From RGIG3159 sp034927685 (GTDB lineage Bacteria; Bacillota; Clostridia; Oscillospirales; Oscillospiraceae), in contig JAYFPO010000014.1 of NCBI GenBank assembly GCA_034927685.1, positions 95,385 through 159,384 on the forward strand: a stretch of DNA of 64,000 bases. Direction: 5' to 3'. Every line of letters starts with the position of its first letter. Positions within the stretch are counted from its first letter, which is position 1. Positions 15,820 through 24,446 of the stretch are shown here, one piece after another. Position numbers and translations under genes: made by a program. The notes under the pieces were generated by a model. It saw nothing but the letters and a program-made list of their open reading frames with translations, ran no database searches and had not been told where the DNA came from.

Positions 15820-17190
15820 ATGCAAAATGAAATGAATAAAATGGGGACGATGCCGGTCCCCAAGCTTCTGTGGAACATGGGGGCGCCCATCATGTTCTCC
15901 ATGCTGGGGCAGGCGCTCTACAACGTGGTGGACAGCTTCTTTGTCTCCCATATGCCGGACACGGCCGCCGTCGCCGAGTTGGGCGACAAGGCCATCCGCG
16001 CCCTGACGCTGGCCTTCCCGATCCAGATGCTGATTATTGCGCTGGGGGTCGGCACCGGCGTCGGAGTCAACGCGGCGCTCTCTGGCTGCCTTGGCCGCCG
16101 GGACCGGGAGGGCGCCTGCCGGACGGCAGGCAACGCACTCTTTGTCAGCGCCTGCTACTATGCCGCGATTCTGCTGTTCGGCCTGCTGGGTGTCCGCGCG
16201 TTTATCGGGAGCCAGACTACCGATCCGGACGTGGCCGCCATGGGCATCCGCTATCTGCAAATCGTCACCATCGGCGCGTTCGGCTGCATCGGGTTCATGT
16301 GTCTGGAAAAATTTCTGATTGCCACCGGCGACACAGTGACAGCCATGCTCGCCCAGCTCGCGGGTGCTGTCGTCAACACCATTCTGGATCCCATCATGAT
16401 TTTCGGCCTGTTGGGATGTCCGGCGATGGGCGTCGCCGGCGCCGCCATTGCGACGGTCATCGGCCAATGCGTGGGGCTCACCGTCGCTCTGGCTGTCTAC
16501 CTCCGACGTGCTCGGGAGGTGCCAATTTTACTTCGCTGCCTGCGGCCAGACCGGACCGCGCTCCGCCGCATTTACGCCGTTGGTGCGCCCGCCATTCTGA
16601 TGCAGCTTTTGTCTCCGGTCATGACCTACGGCATGAACCTGATTCTCGGCTCCGTCTCCGCCGCGGCGGTCACCGCTTACGGCCTCTACTACAAGCTCCA
16701 GAATTTCATCTTCATGCCCGCCTACGGTCTGAATAACGCCGTGATTCCCATTGTCTCATACAACCGCGGCGCGGGGCAGAAGGCACGAATCACCAGCGCC
16801 ATCCGCTGCGGCCTGTTTGCCGTTTCGCTCATCATGGTGTTGGGCATTCTGCTGCTGCAACTCTTTGCCCACCAGATCGTGGGAATCTTCGCCGTCGCGC
16901 CCGAATCCGCCTCCCTCTGCGTGACGGCGCTGCGCATCGTCACCTGCGGATTCCTCTTTGCCGGCGTCAACATCATTCTTCAGGGCGTCTGTCAGGCGCT
17001 GGGAAGCGGGCTCTCCTCCCTTGCCGTCTCGCTGCTGCGGCTGCTTGTCGTCGTGCTGCCGCTGGCCTGGGCGCTGTCCCGGCTGCCCACCGCCACGACG
17101 GCGGTCTGGTTTGCGCTGCCTGCCGCTGAGGCCTCCGCCTGCGTTTGCGCAATCCTGCTGACGCGCCGCGTCACGCGCCTGGCGTCTTAG
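15820..17190 (+). CDS. MATE-family multidrug/cation antiporter
   Basis: A 456-residue membrane protein with about twelve hydrophobic segments in two related halves, opening with PVPKLLWNMGAPIMFSMLGQALYNVVDSFF, the standard MATE start. Such carriers export drugs or metabolites using Na+ or H+. The ATG at 15820 is chosen because AGGAAA lies seven bases upstream; an ATG nine codons earlier has no ribosome site. It has its own unit between two terminators. The substrate cannot be predicted. Confidence 0.88.
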   Translation: MQNEMNKMGTMPVPKLLWNMGAPIMFSMLGQALYNVVDSFFVSHMPDTAAVAELGDKAIRALTLAFPIQMLIIALGVGTGVGVNAALSGCLGRRDREGACRTAGNALFVSACYYAAILLFGLLGVRAFIGSQTTDPDVAAMGIRYLQIVTIGAFGCIGFMCLEKFLIATGDTVTAMLAQLAGAVVNTILDPIMIFGLLGCPAMGVAGAAIATVIGQCVGLTVALAVYLRRAREVPILLRCLRPDRTALRRIYAVGAPAILMQLLSPVMTYGMNLILGSVSAAAVTAYGLYYKLQNFIFMPAYGLNNAVIPIVSYNRGAGQKARITSAIRCGLFAVSLIMVLGILLLQLFAHQIVGIFAVAPESASLCVTALRIVTCGFLFAGVNIILQGVCQALGSGLSSLAVSLLRLLVVVLPLAWALSRLPTATTAVWFALPAAEASACVCAILLTRRVTRLAS

Positions 17191-17193
17191 CAT

Positions 17194-17236
17194 ACGGGCC
17201 TGTTGCAAAATGCAAGTTTTGCAACAGGCCCGTTTT
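17194..17236 (+). terminator. Intrinsic terminator after the MATE gene
   Basis: A perfect 17-bp stem, ACGGGCCTGTTGCAAAA (17194-17210) with its complement at 17217-17233, encloses a 6-base loop and is followed by TTT. It starts four bases after the stop codon. Confidence 0.88.
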
Positions 17237-17463
17237 ATGCCCGCTCGTGCGGTCTTCGTTTTTGGTCAGGCCAGACAAATTGTTGCTGCTAATTTTGTGG
17301 AAAATCGCCAGCGTTTTGGGGTTCCAGCAGAATCTGGCGCTTCCACCGCTCCGAATCGGAACAGGTCATCGGCTCCCCCTCCGAATCCCGGCATTTCCTC
17401 TATGGAAGAAGGATCGCAGCGGCGGAAACCGACACGATTTCGACAAAAATCCGCGATGGGGGC
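17237..17463. other. Gene-free stretch before feoAB
   Basis: No convincing coding frame, repeat or RNA structure was found in these bases. Short open frames here lack ribosome sites and resemble no known protein. The only clear signal nearby is the feo promoter that follows. Confidence 0.6.
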
Positions 17464-17492
17464 TTGACAGGAATGTTAGAGAGTGCTAACAT
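17464..17492 (+). promoter_or_regulatory. feoAB promoter with an overlapping palindromic operator
   Basis: TTGACA (17464-17469), a 17-base spacer and TAACAT (17487-17492) form a strong promoter. The -10 lies within a perfect dyad, ATGTTAG-AGAGTG-CTAACAT (17473-17492), well placed for a repressor. A metal-responsive DtxR/MntR- or Fur-type regulator is plausible for Feo, but the dyad matches no consensus I know. The GAGTGCTAA portion resembles half a CIRCE element only. Confidence 0.7.
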
Positions 17493-17545
17493 CTAGCTGA
17501 TAGAAGAGGCAACGTCAAAGAACCAATCGAGAGAGGAATGCTGCA

Positions 17546-17782
17546 ATGACATTGGACCGGCTAAAAATCGGAGAGACTGCGGTCATCACCGCCGTGGGCG
17601 GCGAAGGCGCGCTGCGGTGCAGGCTGCTGGACATGGGACTGATCCCACGCACGGCGGTGACGCTCCAAAAGATCGCACCCATGGGAGATCCCATTGAAAT
17701 TCGCGTGCGCGGCTACGAGCTGACGCTGCGGATTGACGACGCCAACAAGATTGAGGTGCGGGAGGAGGGCTCTGCGCAATGA
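17546..17782 (+). CDS. feoA: FeoA, small SH3-like protein of the ferrous iron uptake system
   Basis: A 78-residue protein: TLDRLKIGETAVITAV, RCRLLDMGLIPRT, DPIEIRVRGYELTLR. This SH3-like fold is typical of FeoA, a cytoplasmic accessory of the FeoB Fe(II) transporter. GAGAGAGGAATG-type sequence serves as ribosome site. It overlaps the feoB start by four bases, indicating coupled translation. Confidence 0.93.
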   Translation: MTLDRLKIGETAVITAVGGEGALRCRLLDMGLIPRTAVTLQKIAPMGDPIEIRVRGYELTLRIDDANKIEVREEGSAQ

Positions 17783-19788
17783 TTTTTGCACTGGCCGGAA
17801 ACCAGAACTGCGGCAAGACTACGCTGTTCAACGCCCTGACCGGCTCCAACCAGCACGTCGGCAACTTTCCCGGCGTCACGGTGGAGCAGAAGATGGGAGA
17901 CATCCGGGGGCAGAAGGACTGCTCCGTCGTGGACCTGCCGGGAATCTACTCGCTGCGCCCCTACACGCAGGAGGAGATCGTCACCCGCGACTTCATTCTG
18001 AACCAGAAACCGGATGGCATCATTAACATCGTGGACGCCACGAACATCGAACGGAATCTCTACCTGACACTGCAGCTCATGGAGCTGCGGGTCCCCATGG
18101 TGCTGGCGCTCAATATGATGGATGAGGTTCGCGCCAACGGCGGCTCGGTAAACGTGCAGAAGATGCAGGAGACGCTTGGCATTCCGGTGGTACCCATCAG
18201 CGCCGTCAAGAGCGAGGGCGTCTCTGAGCTGATCGATCAGGCGATCCGTACCGCCAGGAGTCGGACGCTGCCGAAGCTGATCGATTTCTGCCCGGCGGAC
18301 TCCCCGGTCCACCGCTGCATTCACGCCGTGGTCCACCTGATTCAGGACCACGCCGACCGGCTGCGCGTTCCCTCCCGGTTCTGCGCCACCAAACTGATTG
18401 AAGGCGACGAGGCCCTGGCGCAGCAGCTCGAGCTGGACCAAAATGAAAAAGAGCTGCTGGAACACTGCATTGTGGAAATGGAACGCGAATGCGGCCTCGA
18501 CCGCAACGCCGCACTGGCGGATATGCGCTATACCTTCCTGGAGGACGTCGTCAGCGGCACGGTGGTCAAGTCCCATGAGAGCAAGGAGCACCGCCGCAGC
18601 ATGGAGCTGGACCGCGTGCTCACGGGCAAGTGGACCGCGATCCCGGTGTTTCTGCTGGTCATGGGTTTGGTCTTTTACCTGACCTTTGGCGTCTTTGGCT
18701 CCTTCCTCTCCGACCTGCTGAGCCTCGGCATCGACAAGGTGACCGCGCTGGCGGACGCGGGTCTGCAAGCCTACGGAATCAACCCCGTGGTGCGCTCGCT
18801 CCTGATTGACGGCGTGTTCGCCGGCGTCGGCAGCGTGCTCTCCTTCCTTCCCATCATCGTGGTGCTGTTCTTCTTCCTCTCCATTCTGGAGGACACGGGC
18901 TATATGGCCCGGGTGGCTTTCGTCATGGATCGCGCCCTGCGGAAGATCGGCCTGTCCGGCCGCAGCTTCGTGCCTATGCTGATCGGCTTCGGCTGCTCTG
19001 TCCCGGCCATTCTGGCCACACGGACCGTATCCTCGGACCGGGACCGAAAGATGACCATTCTTTTGACCCCTTACATGAGCTGCTCCGCGAAAATCCCGAT
19101 TTACGCGGTTTTCACGGCGGCGTTTTTTCCGAAGCACGGTGCGCTCGTGATGATCGCACTCTACATCACCGGCATGGTCCTCGGCATCCTGGTGGCGCTT
19201 GTGCTCAAGAGCACCAAATTCCGCGGTCAGCCTGTCCCCTTCGTGATGGAGCTGCCCAGCTACCGGCTGCCCTCGCTCAAGAGCGTGGCGCTGCTTCTCT
19301 GGGAGAAGGCGCGGGACTTCCTGCAGCGGGCGTTCACGGTGATTTTCCTCGCCACCATCCTCATCTGGTTTTTACAGACCTTCGATACCCGGCTCAACGT
19401 GGTTGCAGACAGCGCGGACAGCCTGCTGGCCCTGATCGGCCGCTTTGTCGCGCCGATCTTCGCGCCGCTGGGCTTCGGCGACTGGCGCACCGCCACCGCG
19501 CTGATCTCCGGCTTCACCGCCAAGGAAGCCGTGGTCTCCACGCTGTCCGTCCTGCTGGGTACCAATTCAGGCAGCCTCAGCGCGGCCCTGAGCGCGCTGT
19601 TCACGCCGCTTTCGGCGGTCAGTTTTCTGGTGTTTACGCTGCTCTATACGCCTTGTGTGGCGGCGGTCGCCACCATTCGGCGAGAGCTTCGTTCCCGCTG
19701 GGCCACAGCAGGCGTGGTGCTGATGCAGTGCACGGTCGCCTGGCTGGCGGCTCTGCTGGTATTTCGGATTGGAGGGTTGCTGTTTTGA
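17779..19788 (+). CDS. feoB: FeoB, ferrous iron transport GTPase-permease
   Basis: A 669-residue membrane protein. The N-terminal G domain has G1 GNQNCGKT (7-14), G3 DLPG (52-55) and G4 NMMD (112-115), then a helical GDI-like domain and, from about residue 285, two Gate-type membrane halves with GFGCSVPAILATR and FTAKEAVVSTLSVL. It imports Fe(II) under anaerobic conditions. The ATG overlaps feoA as ATGA. The Asn and Cys within the P-loop (QNCGKT rather than PNSGKT) are a conservative departure from the usual motif. Confidence 0.95.
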   Translation: MIFALAGNQNCGKTTLFNALTGSNQHVGNFPGVTVEQKMGDIRGQKDCSVVDLPGIYSLRPYTQEEIVTRDFILNQKPDGIINIVDATNIERNLYLTLQLMELRVPMVLALNMMDEVRANGGSVNVQKMQETLGIPVVPISAVKSEGVSELIDQAIRTARSRTLPKLIDFCPADSPVHRCIHAVVHLIQDHADRLRVPSRFCATKLIEGDEALAQQLELDQNEKELLEHCIVEMERECGLDRNAALADMRYTFLEDVVSGTVVKSHESKEHRRSMELDRVLTGKWTAIPVFLLVMGLVFYLTFGVFGSFLSDLLSLGIDKVTALADAGLQAYGINPVVRSLLIDGVFAGVGSVLSFLPIIVVLFFFLSILEDTGYMARVAFVMDRALRKIGLSGRSFVPMLIGFGCSVPAILATRTVSSDRDRKMTILLTPYMSCSAKIPIYAVFTAAFFPKHGALVMIALYITGMVLGILVALVLKSTKFRGQPVPFVMELPSYRLPSLKSVALLLWEKARDFLQRAFTVIFLATILIWFLQTFDTRLNVVADSADSLLALIGRFVAPIFAPLGFGDWRTATALISGFTAKEAVVSTLSVLLGTNSGSLSAALSALFTPLSAVSFLVFTLLYTPCVAAVATIRRELRSRWATAGVVLMQCTVAWLAALLVFRIGGLLF

Positions 19789-19919
19789 ACTTCGGCGATA
19801 TCCTGGTACTCGCCGTCGTGCTGTTCGCGGCGGCGCTGGCCCTGCGAAGCGTCCGGCGGCAGAAAAAAAGAGGCGGCTGCTGCGGCGACTGCGCCCGCTG
19901 CGGCCGGAACTGCCAATAG
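19785..19919 (+). CDS. FeoB-associated Cys-rich membrane micro-protein
   Basis: A 44-residue frame starting with TTG at 19785, in a TTGA overlap with the feoB stop and with GGAGGG eight bases upstream. It has one membrane helix (about 5-22, ILVLAVVLFAAALAL), then a basic patch RRQKKR and a tail CCGDCARCGRNC with five cysteines. Small proteins of this plan follow feoB in many Firmicutes and may hand over or sense iron. The non-ATG start and small size make it easy to miss. A terminator follows. Confidence 0.82.
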   Translation: MNFGDILVLAVVLFAAALALRSVRRQKKRGGCCGDCARCGRNCQ

Positions 19920-19925
19920 TTCTTA

Positions 19926-19962
19926 TGGGTCCGCTGCGAATTTTGCAGCGGACCCACTTTTT
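19926..19962. terminator. Terminator of the feo operon
   Basis: TGGGTCCGCTGC (19926-19937) pairs perfectly with GCAGCGGACCCA (19945-19956) around a 7-base loop, followed by CTTTTT. It sits between convergent genes. Confidence 0.88.
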
Positions 19963-21092
19963 CATTCAGTCAGCGCGCGGACGGCCTCGATGGCTGCGTC
20001 CGCATCCGCTTCCGTGTTGTAGTAACCGAAGGAAAAGCGGACCGCGCCCTGCCGCTCCGTTCCCAACGCCCGGTGCATCCGCGGAGCGCAGTGGCCGCCG
20101 GACCGAACCGCGATGCCGTATTCCTCATGCAGCGCATCCGCCACCGCGCCGGAATCCTGCTCCCCGAGGTTCAGGGAAACAATGGGGGCCCGGTCGCCGG
20201 AAAAATCCCCGTAGACCGTCACCCCGGGCAAATTCCGGACGCCCGCGTAAAACCGCAGCGCCAGCTCCAGCTCCCGCCGGTGGATGGTCGCTACCCCAGT
20301 TTCGTTTATAAAGTCCACGGCGGCAGACAGGCCCGCAATGCCGTGGCCGTTGAGCGTTCCGGCCTCCAGCCGGGTCGGATATGCCTCCGGCTGGCGCTCC
20401 AGATAGGTCTGCACGCCGGTACCGCCCATCTTGAGCGGCCGGATCTCCACGCCTTGCCCCACCAGCAAGCCGCCGGTACCCTGTGGGCCAAACATTCCCT
20501 TGTGGCCCGTGAAGCACAGCGCCGCAATGCCGTGCGCCTCCATTTGTATGGGGAAAGCGCCCGCGGTCTGGGCCGCGTCCACGATCAGCAGAAGGCCGTG
20601 CCGCCGGGCAATTTCGCCGACCCGGTCGAGATCCGCCAGATTGCCCGTCAGGTTGGAGGCGTGGGTGCAGACCATGGCCCGGGTGTTTCCCTGGACGGCG
20701 GCCTCCATTTCTCCGTAATCGAGCCGTCCGCGCGCGTCGGTGCCGAGAAAAGTCACCTCCACTCCCGCTTCCCGCAGATGGTACAGGGGACGCAGCGCGG
20801 AGTTGTGCTCCCAGTCCGTCGCGACCACATGGTCGCCGGGCGAGAGCAAACCGAACAGGGCTGTATTCAGCGCCTCCGTGGCGTTCAGGGAAAAGCAAAC
20901 CCGCTCCGGGCTGCCGCAGCCAAAAAAGGCCGCCAGCTTCTCCCGCGCGGAAAAGATCGTCCGGTCCGCCGCGAGCGCGCCGCCGTGCACGCCGCGGCCA
21001 CCGTTGCCCAGGCTGCCCATGGCCTCCGCCACCGCCCCGGTCACCCGCGGCGGCTTTTGCAGCGTCGTCGCCGCATTGTCCAGATAGATCAC
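19962..21092 (-). CDS. Cysteine desulfurase-like class V aminotransferase
   Basis: A 376-residue PLP enzyme of the NifS/SufS superfamily opening IYLDNAATTLQKP. The cofactor contacts THASNLTG and VDAAQTAG, the PLP lysine in FTGHKGMFGPQGTGGL and a late cysteine in RSGGHCAPRMH are visible, so sulfur or selenium abstraction from cysteine or selenocysteine is feasible. It resembles the TIGR01977 subgroup often found with selenium metabolism rather than housekeeping IscS. No IscU or SufU scaffold lies beside it. It is transcribed toward the feo terminator. Confidence 0.8.
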   Translation of the reverse strand: MIYLDNAATTLQKPPRVTGAVAEAMGSLGNGGRGVHGGALAADRTIFSAREKLAAFFGCGSPERVCFSLNATEALNTALFGLLSPGDHVVATDWEHNSALRPLYHLREAGVEVTFLGTDARGRLDYGEMEAAVQGNTRAMVCTHASNLTGNLADLDRVGEIARRHGLLLIVDAAQTAGAFPIQMEAHGIAALCFTGHKGMFGPQGTGGLLVGQGVEIRPLKMGGTGVQTYLERQPEAYPTRLEAGTLNGHGIAGLSAAVDFINETGVATIHRRELELALRFYAGVRNLPGVTVYGDFSGDRAPIVSLNLGEQDSGAVADALHEEYGIAVRSGGHCAPRMHRALGTERQGAVRFSFGYYNTEADADAAIEAVRALTE

Positions 21093-21161
21093 AGGCGCTC
21101 GCCTCCCTTATCTTTTTTTCAGCATAATGCGCCGGACCGGCGCTGTCAAGCCCGTCACTCC

Positions 21162-21190
21162 TTGCAATCGGAATGCCCGGATGTTATAAT
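21162..21190 (+). promoter_or_regulatory. Promoter of the histidine phosphatase gene
   Basis: TTGCAA (21162-21167), a 17-base spacer and a perfect TATAAT (21185-21190) precede a GAAGGAGG ribosome site and the ATG at 21219. Confidence 0.75.
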
Positions 21191-21218
21191 ATAGGATAAC
21201 GAAGGAGGTCCGGCGTCC

Positions 21219-21860
21219 ATGAAAACCGAAATCTACCTGCTCCGCCACGGTGAAAGCCTCGGCAACGTCCGCCAATGCTTTTTGGGGCATACGGACTGGG
21301 ACCTGACTGAGCTGGGACGGCGTCAGGCCGCCTGCACCGCCAGACTGTTTGATGAAATCCACCTCGACTGCATCTACACCAGCGATCTGCAGCGCGCCGT
21401 TCACACCGCGGCGCCAATCGCGGAGAATAAACGCCTGCCGATCCACACCGACCCCGGGCTCCGGGAGATCAACGCAGGGTTCTGGGAAGGCCTCTCCTTT
21501 CCGGAAATCGCCGCCCGGTATCCGGCGGAATATTCGCTGTGGCACCACGATCTGGGCCGTGCCGCAGCGCCCGGCGGGGAAAGCGTCGCGCAGATGTACG
21601 AACGAATCTACGTCACGCTCAACCGGATCGTTCGGGCAAACAAAGGCCGAAGTATTCTGGTGGCCTGCCACGCCACGCCGATCCGGGCGCTGATGACCCG
21701 CTTCTCCGGTCTTCCCATCGAGGGCGCCGCAAAAATCCCCTGGGTCTCCAATGCATCTGTCACGATGCTCTGCTGCGAGGACGGCGCCTACCGCATCGAA
21801 TACGCCGACCGGCACGATCAGATCGGTGATCTGGCCACCACGCTGCCCGCCGGAATTTGA
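21219..21860 (+). CDS. Histidine phosphatase family protein (phosphoglycerate mutase-like)
   Basis: A 213-residue protein opening YLLRHGESLGN, where the RHG His is the phospho-acceptor. The conserved IYTSDLQRAVHTA, REINAGFWEGLSF and the second catalytic His in LVACHATPIRAL follow. The family includes cofactor-dependent phosphoglycerate mutases, alpha-ribazole phosphatase (CobC) and broad phosphatases. The short inserts favour a CobC/PhoE-like phosphatase over a glycolytic mutase. No cobalamin genes adjoin it, so the substrate is open. Confidence 0.85.
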   Translation: MKTEIYLLRHGESLGNVRQCFLGHTDWDLTELGRRQAACTARLFDEIHLDCIYTSDLQRAVHTAAPIAENKRLPIHTDPGLREINAGFWEGLSFPEIAARYPAEYSLWHHDLGRAAAPGGESVAQMYERIYVTLNRIVRANKGRSILVACHATPIRALMTRFSGLPIEGAAKIPWVSNASVTMLCCEDGAYRIEYADRHDQIGDLATTLPAGI

Positions 21861-21994
21861 ACGGGAAACGCGGCGCACTTTGGATCAGAATGCGCCGCTG
21901 GACCTGCCGGAACGCTGCCCGGTGATTCCCGCCATCAAAAAAGAGGATGGTCTGCTGCGCCGCGCGAAGAGCGCCCGCCCCAGTTCTTTTGCGC

Positions 21995-22558
21995 TCAGAG
22001 ATATCCAAGATGCTCCAGCAGAATTTTGAGTCCCAGCAAAATCAGGATCGCCCCGCCGGCCAGCTCTGCTTTTTTCTGATATTTTTCGCCGAATATGCTG
22101 CCCAACTTGACGCCCGCCATGGAGATCAGAAACGTAGTCCCGCCGATCAGCAGAACAGAGCGCAGCAGTTTGACCTTCAAAAACGCAAACGTAATGCCGA
22201 TGGCCAGCGCGTCGATGCTGGTGGCGATCGCCAGCATCAGCATGACGCGGAAGCTCAACGAGGCGTCCGCAGGCTCCTCGCTGTCTTTGGAAAGGGCCTC
22301 CCGTACCATATTCCCGCCAATGAGTCCCAGCAGCGCAAACGCCACCCAATGGTCAATGGCGGTGATATACTGTGCAAAGGCAGAACCCAGAAAGTACCCA
22401 AGCGCCGGCATCAGCGCCTGAAATATACCAAACCACGCGCCGACCAACGCCGCTTTTTTTAAGGTCACCCGCTCCATGGCCAGGCCCTTGCAGACGGACA
22501 CCGCAAACGCATCCATGGACAGCCCCACCGCCAGCAGCAACAGCTCCGCAATTCCCAT
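21995..22558 (-). CDS. mntP: MntP-family putative manganese efflux pump
   Basis: A protein of about 187 residues with six predicted membrane helices, opening GIAELLLLAVGLSMDAFAVSVCKGL and with the mirrored TSIDALAIGITFAF. Asp residues within helices are the MntP signature. It exports Mn(II). The start at 22558 gives the family-typical N-terminus; an ATG seven codons upstream is also possible. It is a single gene; no manganese riboswitch was recognised upstream. Confidence 0.85.
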   Translation of the reverse strand: MGIAELLLLAVGLSMDAFAVSVCKGLAMERVTLKKAALVGAWFGIFQALMPALGYFLGSAFAQYITAIDHWVAFALLGLIGGNMVREALSKDSEEPADASLSFRVMLMLAIATSIDALAIGITFAFLKVKLLRSVLLIGGTTFLISMAGVKLGSIFGEKYQKKAELAGGAILILLGLKILLEHLGYL

Positions 22559-22814
22559 TCCGTTCCCGTCCCTTTCCATAATGTGCTGATTCTATCACGT
22601 CCCCATGAAAATGTCAAAAAAACAGGCGGAGCCGGGCTTCGCCCGCCCGATCGACAGCGTTTTTTGCAGCTTTCTTTTTTCGTTCTTTTCTGTAACATTT
22701 CTGATGCTTTTCCGTCTTATAATAGAACATGCAATTTTTTGTAGAATTTGCGAAAACTCTGTGGTAAGCTGGAATCAGAAATTTTTCTCACGCTCGGGAA
22801 AGGAGATTTTATAT

Positions 22815-24299
22815 ATGTCCCAAGCATATGTGCCCCACTCCTCACGACAGCCGTCACGGCGCCGTAAAAAATCGTTTTTTCGGCGATATTGGCCGCTGAT
22901 CAAGCTTGTTCTGCTGCTGGTTAGTTGCATTGTTTTAATCGTCTTTACCATCAAGGCATTCTCCGGCAGTATGAAAACCGCGCAGGCCCAGGGCGAGACT
23001 TCGCAGGAGAGCTTGTCTACTGAGACGGCGGAACCCAGCGAAACGCAGGCAGCCACGGACACCGCCGTTGCCGCGCCGCCTGACGATCAGACGCAGGCGC
23101 TCATCGCCCAGGCGGATCAGAAGGCCGCCGGCTATGACTACCAGGGCGCCATTGCGCTGCTGCAGAGCTGTGAGGGCTACGACTCTTCGCAGGCCTTAAC
23201 CGACAAGATCGCGGAATATCAGACGGCCGACAGCCAGCTCACCTCCTATCCGGAGATGAGCAACATCACGCACGTCTTCTTCCACTCCCTGATTGTGGAT
23301 ACCGCCCGCGCCTTCGACGGCGATTCCCGCGAAAAGGGCTACAATCAATATATGACCACCGTCTCTGAGTTTAACAAAATCCTGCAGAGCATGTACGACC
23401 GCGGCTATGTGCTGGTCTCCCCCTACGACGTGGCCTATGAGGTGACAGACGAGCAGGGTACCCATTTTACCTACGGCAACATTCGCCTTCCCGCAGGCAA
23501 GAAGCCCTTTGTCATGAGTCAGGATGACGTCAATTATTACGGCTACATGATCTCCGGCGAGGACGGCTCGCAGGATACGCCGATCTTTGCCAAGTCGAGC
23601 GGTGACGGCTTCGCTGATAAGATTGTGATCGGCGACGACGGCTACCCCACCTGTGAGTATATGGACGCTAACGGCAACGTCACAACCGGCGACTATGATC
23701 TCGTGCCGCTGCTGGAGGCCTTCATCCGAGAGCACCCGGACTTCTCTTACCACGGGGCGCGCGCTATTTTGGCGTTTACCGGCTACGAGGGCGTCATGGG
23801 CTACCGGACCAAACCGGCCTATGAGGCTGCCCTCGGCACGGAGGCCTATCAGCAGGAGGTCCAGAACGCGAAGGACGTCGCCCAATGCCTGCGGGACCAC
23901 GGCTGGGTGCTGGCCAGTCATTCTTATGGCCACATCCCCTATGGTGAGGTCTCAGCGGAGCGCGTCGAGGCGGACTCCGATAAGTGGGAGAGCACCGTGG
24001 AACCCATCATCGGTCCCGTGGATATTTTGGTCTACCCCCATGGCTCCGACATCGCCGGCGTGGAAAAGTATACGAGCGACAACGCCAAATTTGTCGCGCT
24101 CTACAACGACGGCTTCCGGTATTTCTATAATGTGGACAGCACTTTCTGCTGGAACCAGATGGGCACAGATTACTTCCGCGGCAACCGCCGCAATCTGGAC
24201 GGCTACCGCATGTCCCACAACCCGGATCTGCTGACCGACCTCTTCGACGTAAACGCAATCTTTGATCCTGCCCGGCCGCTGCCGGTCCCCGATATCTGA
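22815..24299 (+). CDS. Membrane-anchored polysaccharide deacetylase
   Basis: A 494-residue protein. A basic cytoplasmic N-terminus (SRRRKKSFFRRYW) and one membrane helix (about 31-53) are followed by an acidic, Thr/Ser/Glu-rich linker and a helical repeat-like segment (about 85-140). From about residue 150 a NodB-type domain follows, with the metal/catalytic motif SHSYGHIPYG and the late YPHGSD. It would act outside the cell on N-acetylated sugars, probably peptidoglycan or an envelope polymer. The ATG at 22815 follows AGGAG; upstream frame extensions lack a ribosome site. The linker looks adapted to span the wall. Confidence 0.85.
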   Translation: MSQAYVPHSSRQPSRRRKKSFFRRYWPLIKLVLLLVSCIVLIVFTIKAFSGSMKTAQAQGETSQESLSTETAEPSETQAATDTAVAAPPDDQTQALIAQADQKAAGYDYQGAIALLQSCEGYDSSQALTDKIAEYQTADSQLTSYPEMSNITHVFFHSLIVDTARAFDGDSREKGYNQYMTTVSEFNKILQSMYDRGYVLVSPYDVAYEVTDEQGTHFTYGNIRLPAGKKPFVMSQDDVNYYGYMISGEDGSQDTPIFAKSSGDGFADKIVIGDDGYPTCEYMDANGNVTTGDYDLVPLLEAFIREHPDFSYHGARAILAFTGYEGVMGYRTKPAYEAALGTEAYQQEVQNAKDVAQCLRDHGWVLASHSYGHIPYGEVSAERVEADSDKWESTVEPIIGPVDILVYPHGSDIAGVEKYTSDNAKFVALYNDGFRYFYNVDSTFCWNQMGTDYFRGNRRNLDGYRMSHNPDLLTDLFDVNAIFDPARPLPVPDI

Positions 24300-24357
24300 A
24301 TCATAAAGACGGACAAAAATCAGGATGAATTCCGCCGGTTTTGTTGTAATTGTTCTA

Positions 24358-24420
24358 TTGTCTTTCGTTTTTGTTTGTGTTATTATGTAGCATGCTACCT
24401 ATATTCGTAGCATGCTACAT
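24358..24420 (+). promoter_or_regulatory. Promoter and twin-palindrome operator of the MarR-ABC operon
   Basis: TTGTCT (24358-24363), a 17-base spacer and TATTAT (24381-24386) form a promoter. Immediately downstream the 12-bp perfect palindrome GTAGCATGCTAC occurs twice, at 24387-24398 and 24407-24418, with 20-bp (two helical turns) phasing. The pair is itself symmetric (ATGTAGC...GCTACAT). This is a likely binding site for two dimers of the adjacent MarR repressor. Confidence 0.82.
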
Positions 24421-24446
24421 AATTTTTCTGAAAAGGACGTGCGGTA

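Noticed and set aside
17473..17492. CIRCE heat-shock operator at the feo promoter
   Set aside because: Only a GAGTGCTAA half-site is present; CIRCE needs two 9-bp arms with a 9-base spacer.
21871..21897. Terminator after the histidine phosphatase gene (CGGCGCA...TGCGCCG)
   Set aside because: The stem is only 7-8 bp with a 13-base loop and no T-run follows, so it was not called.
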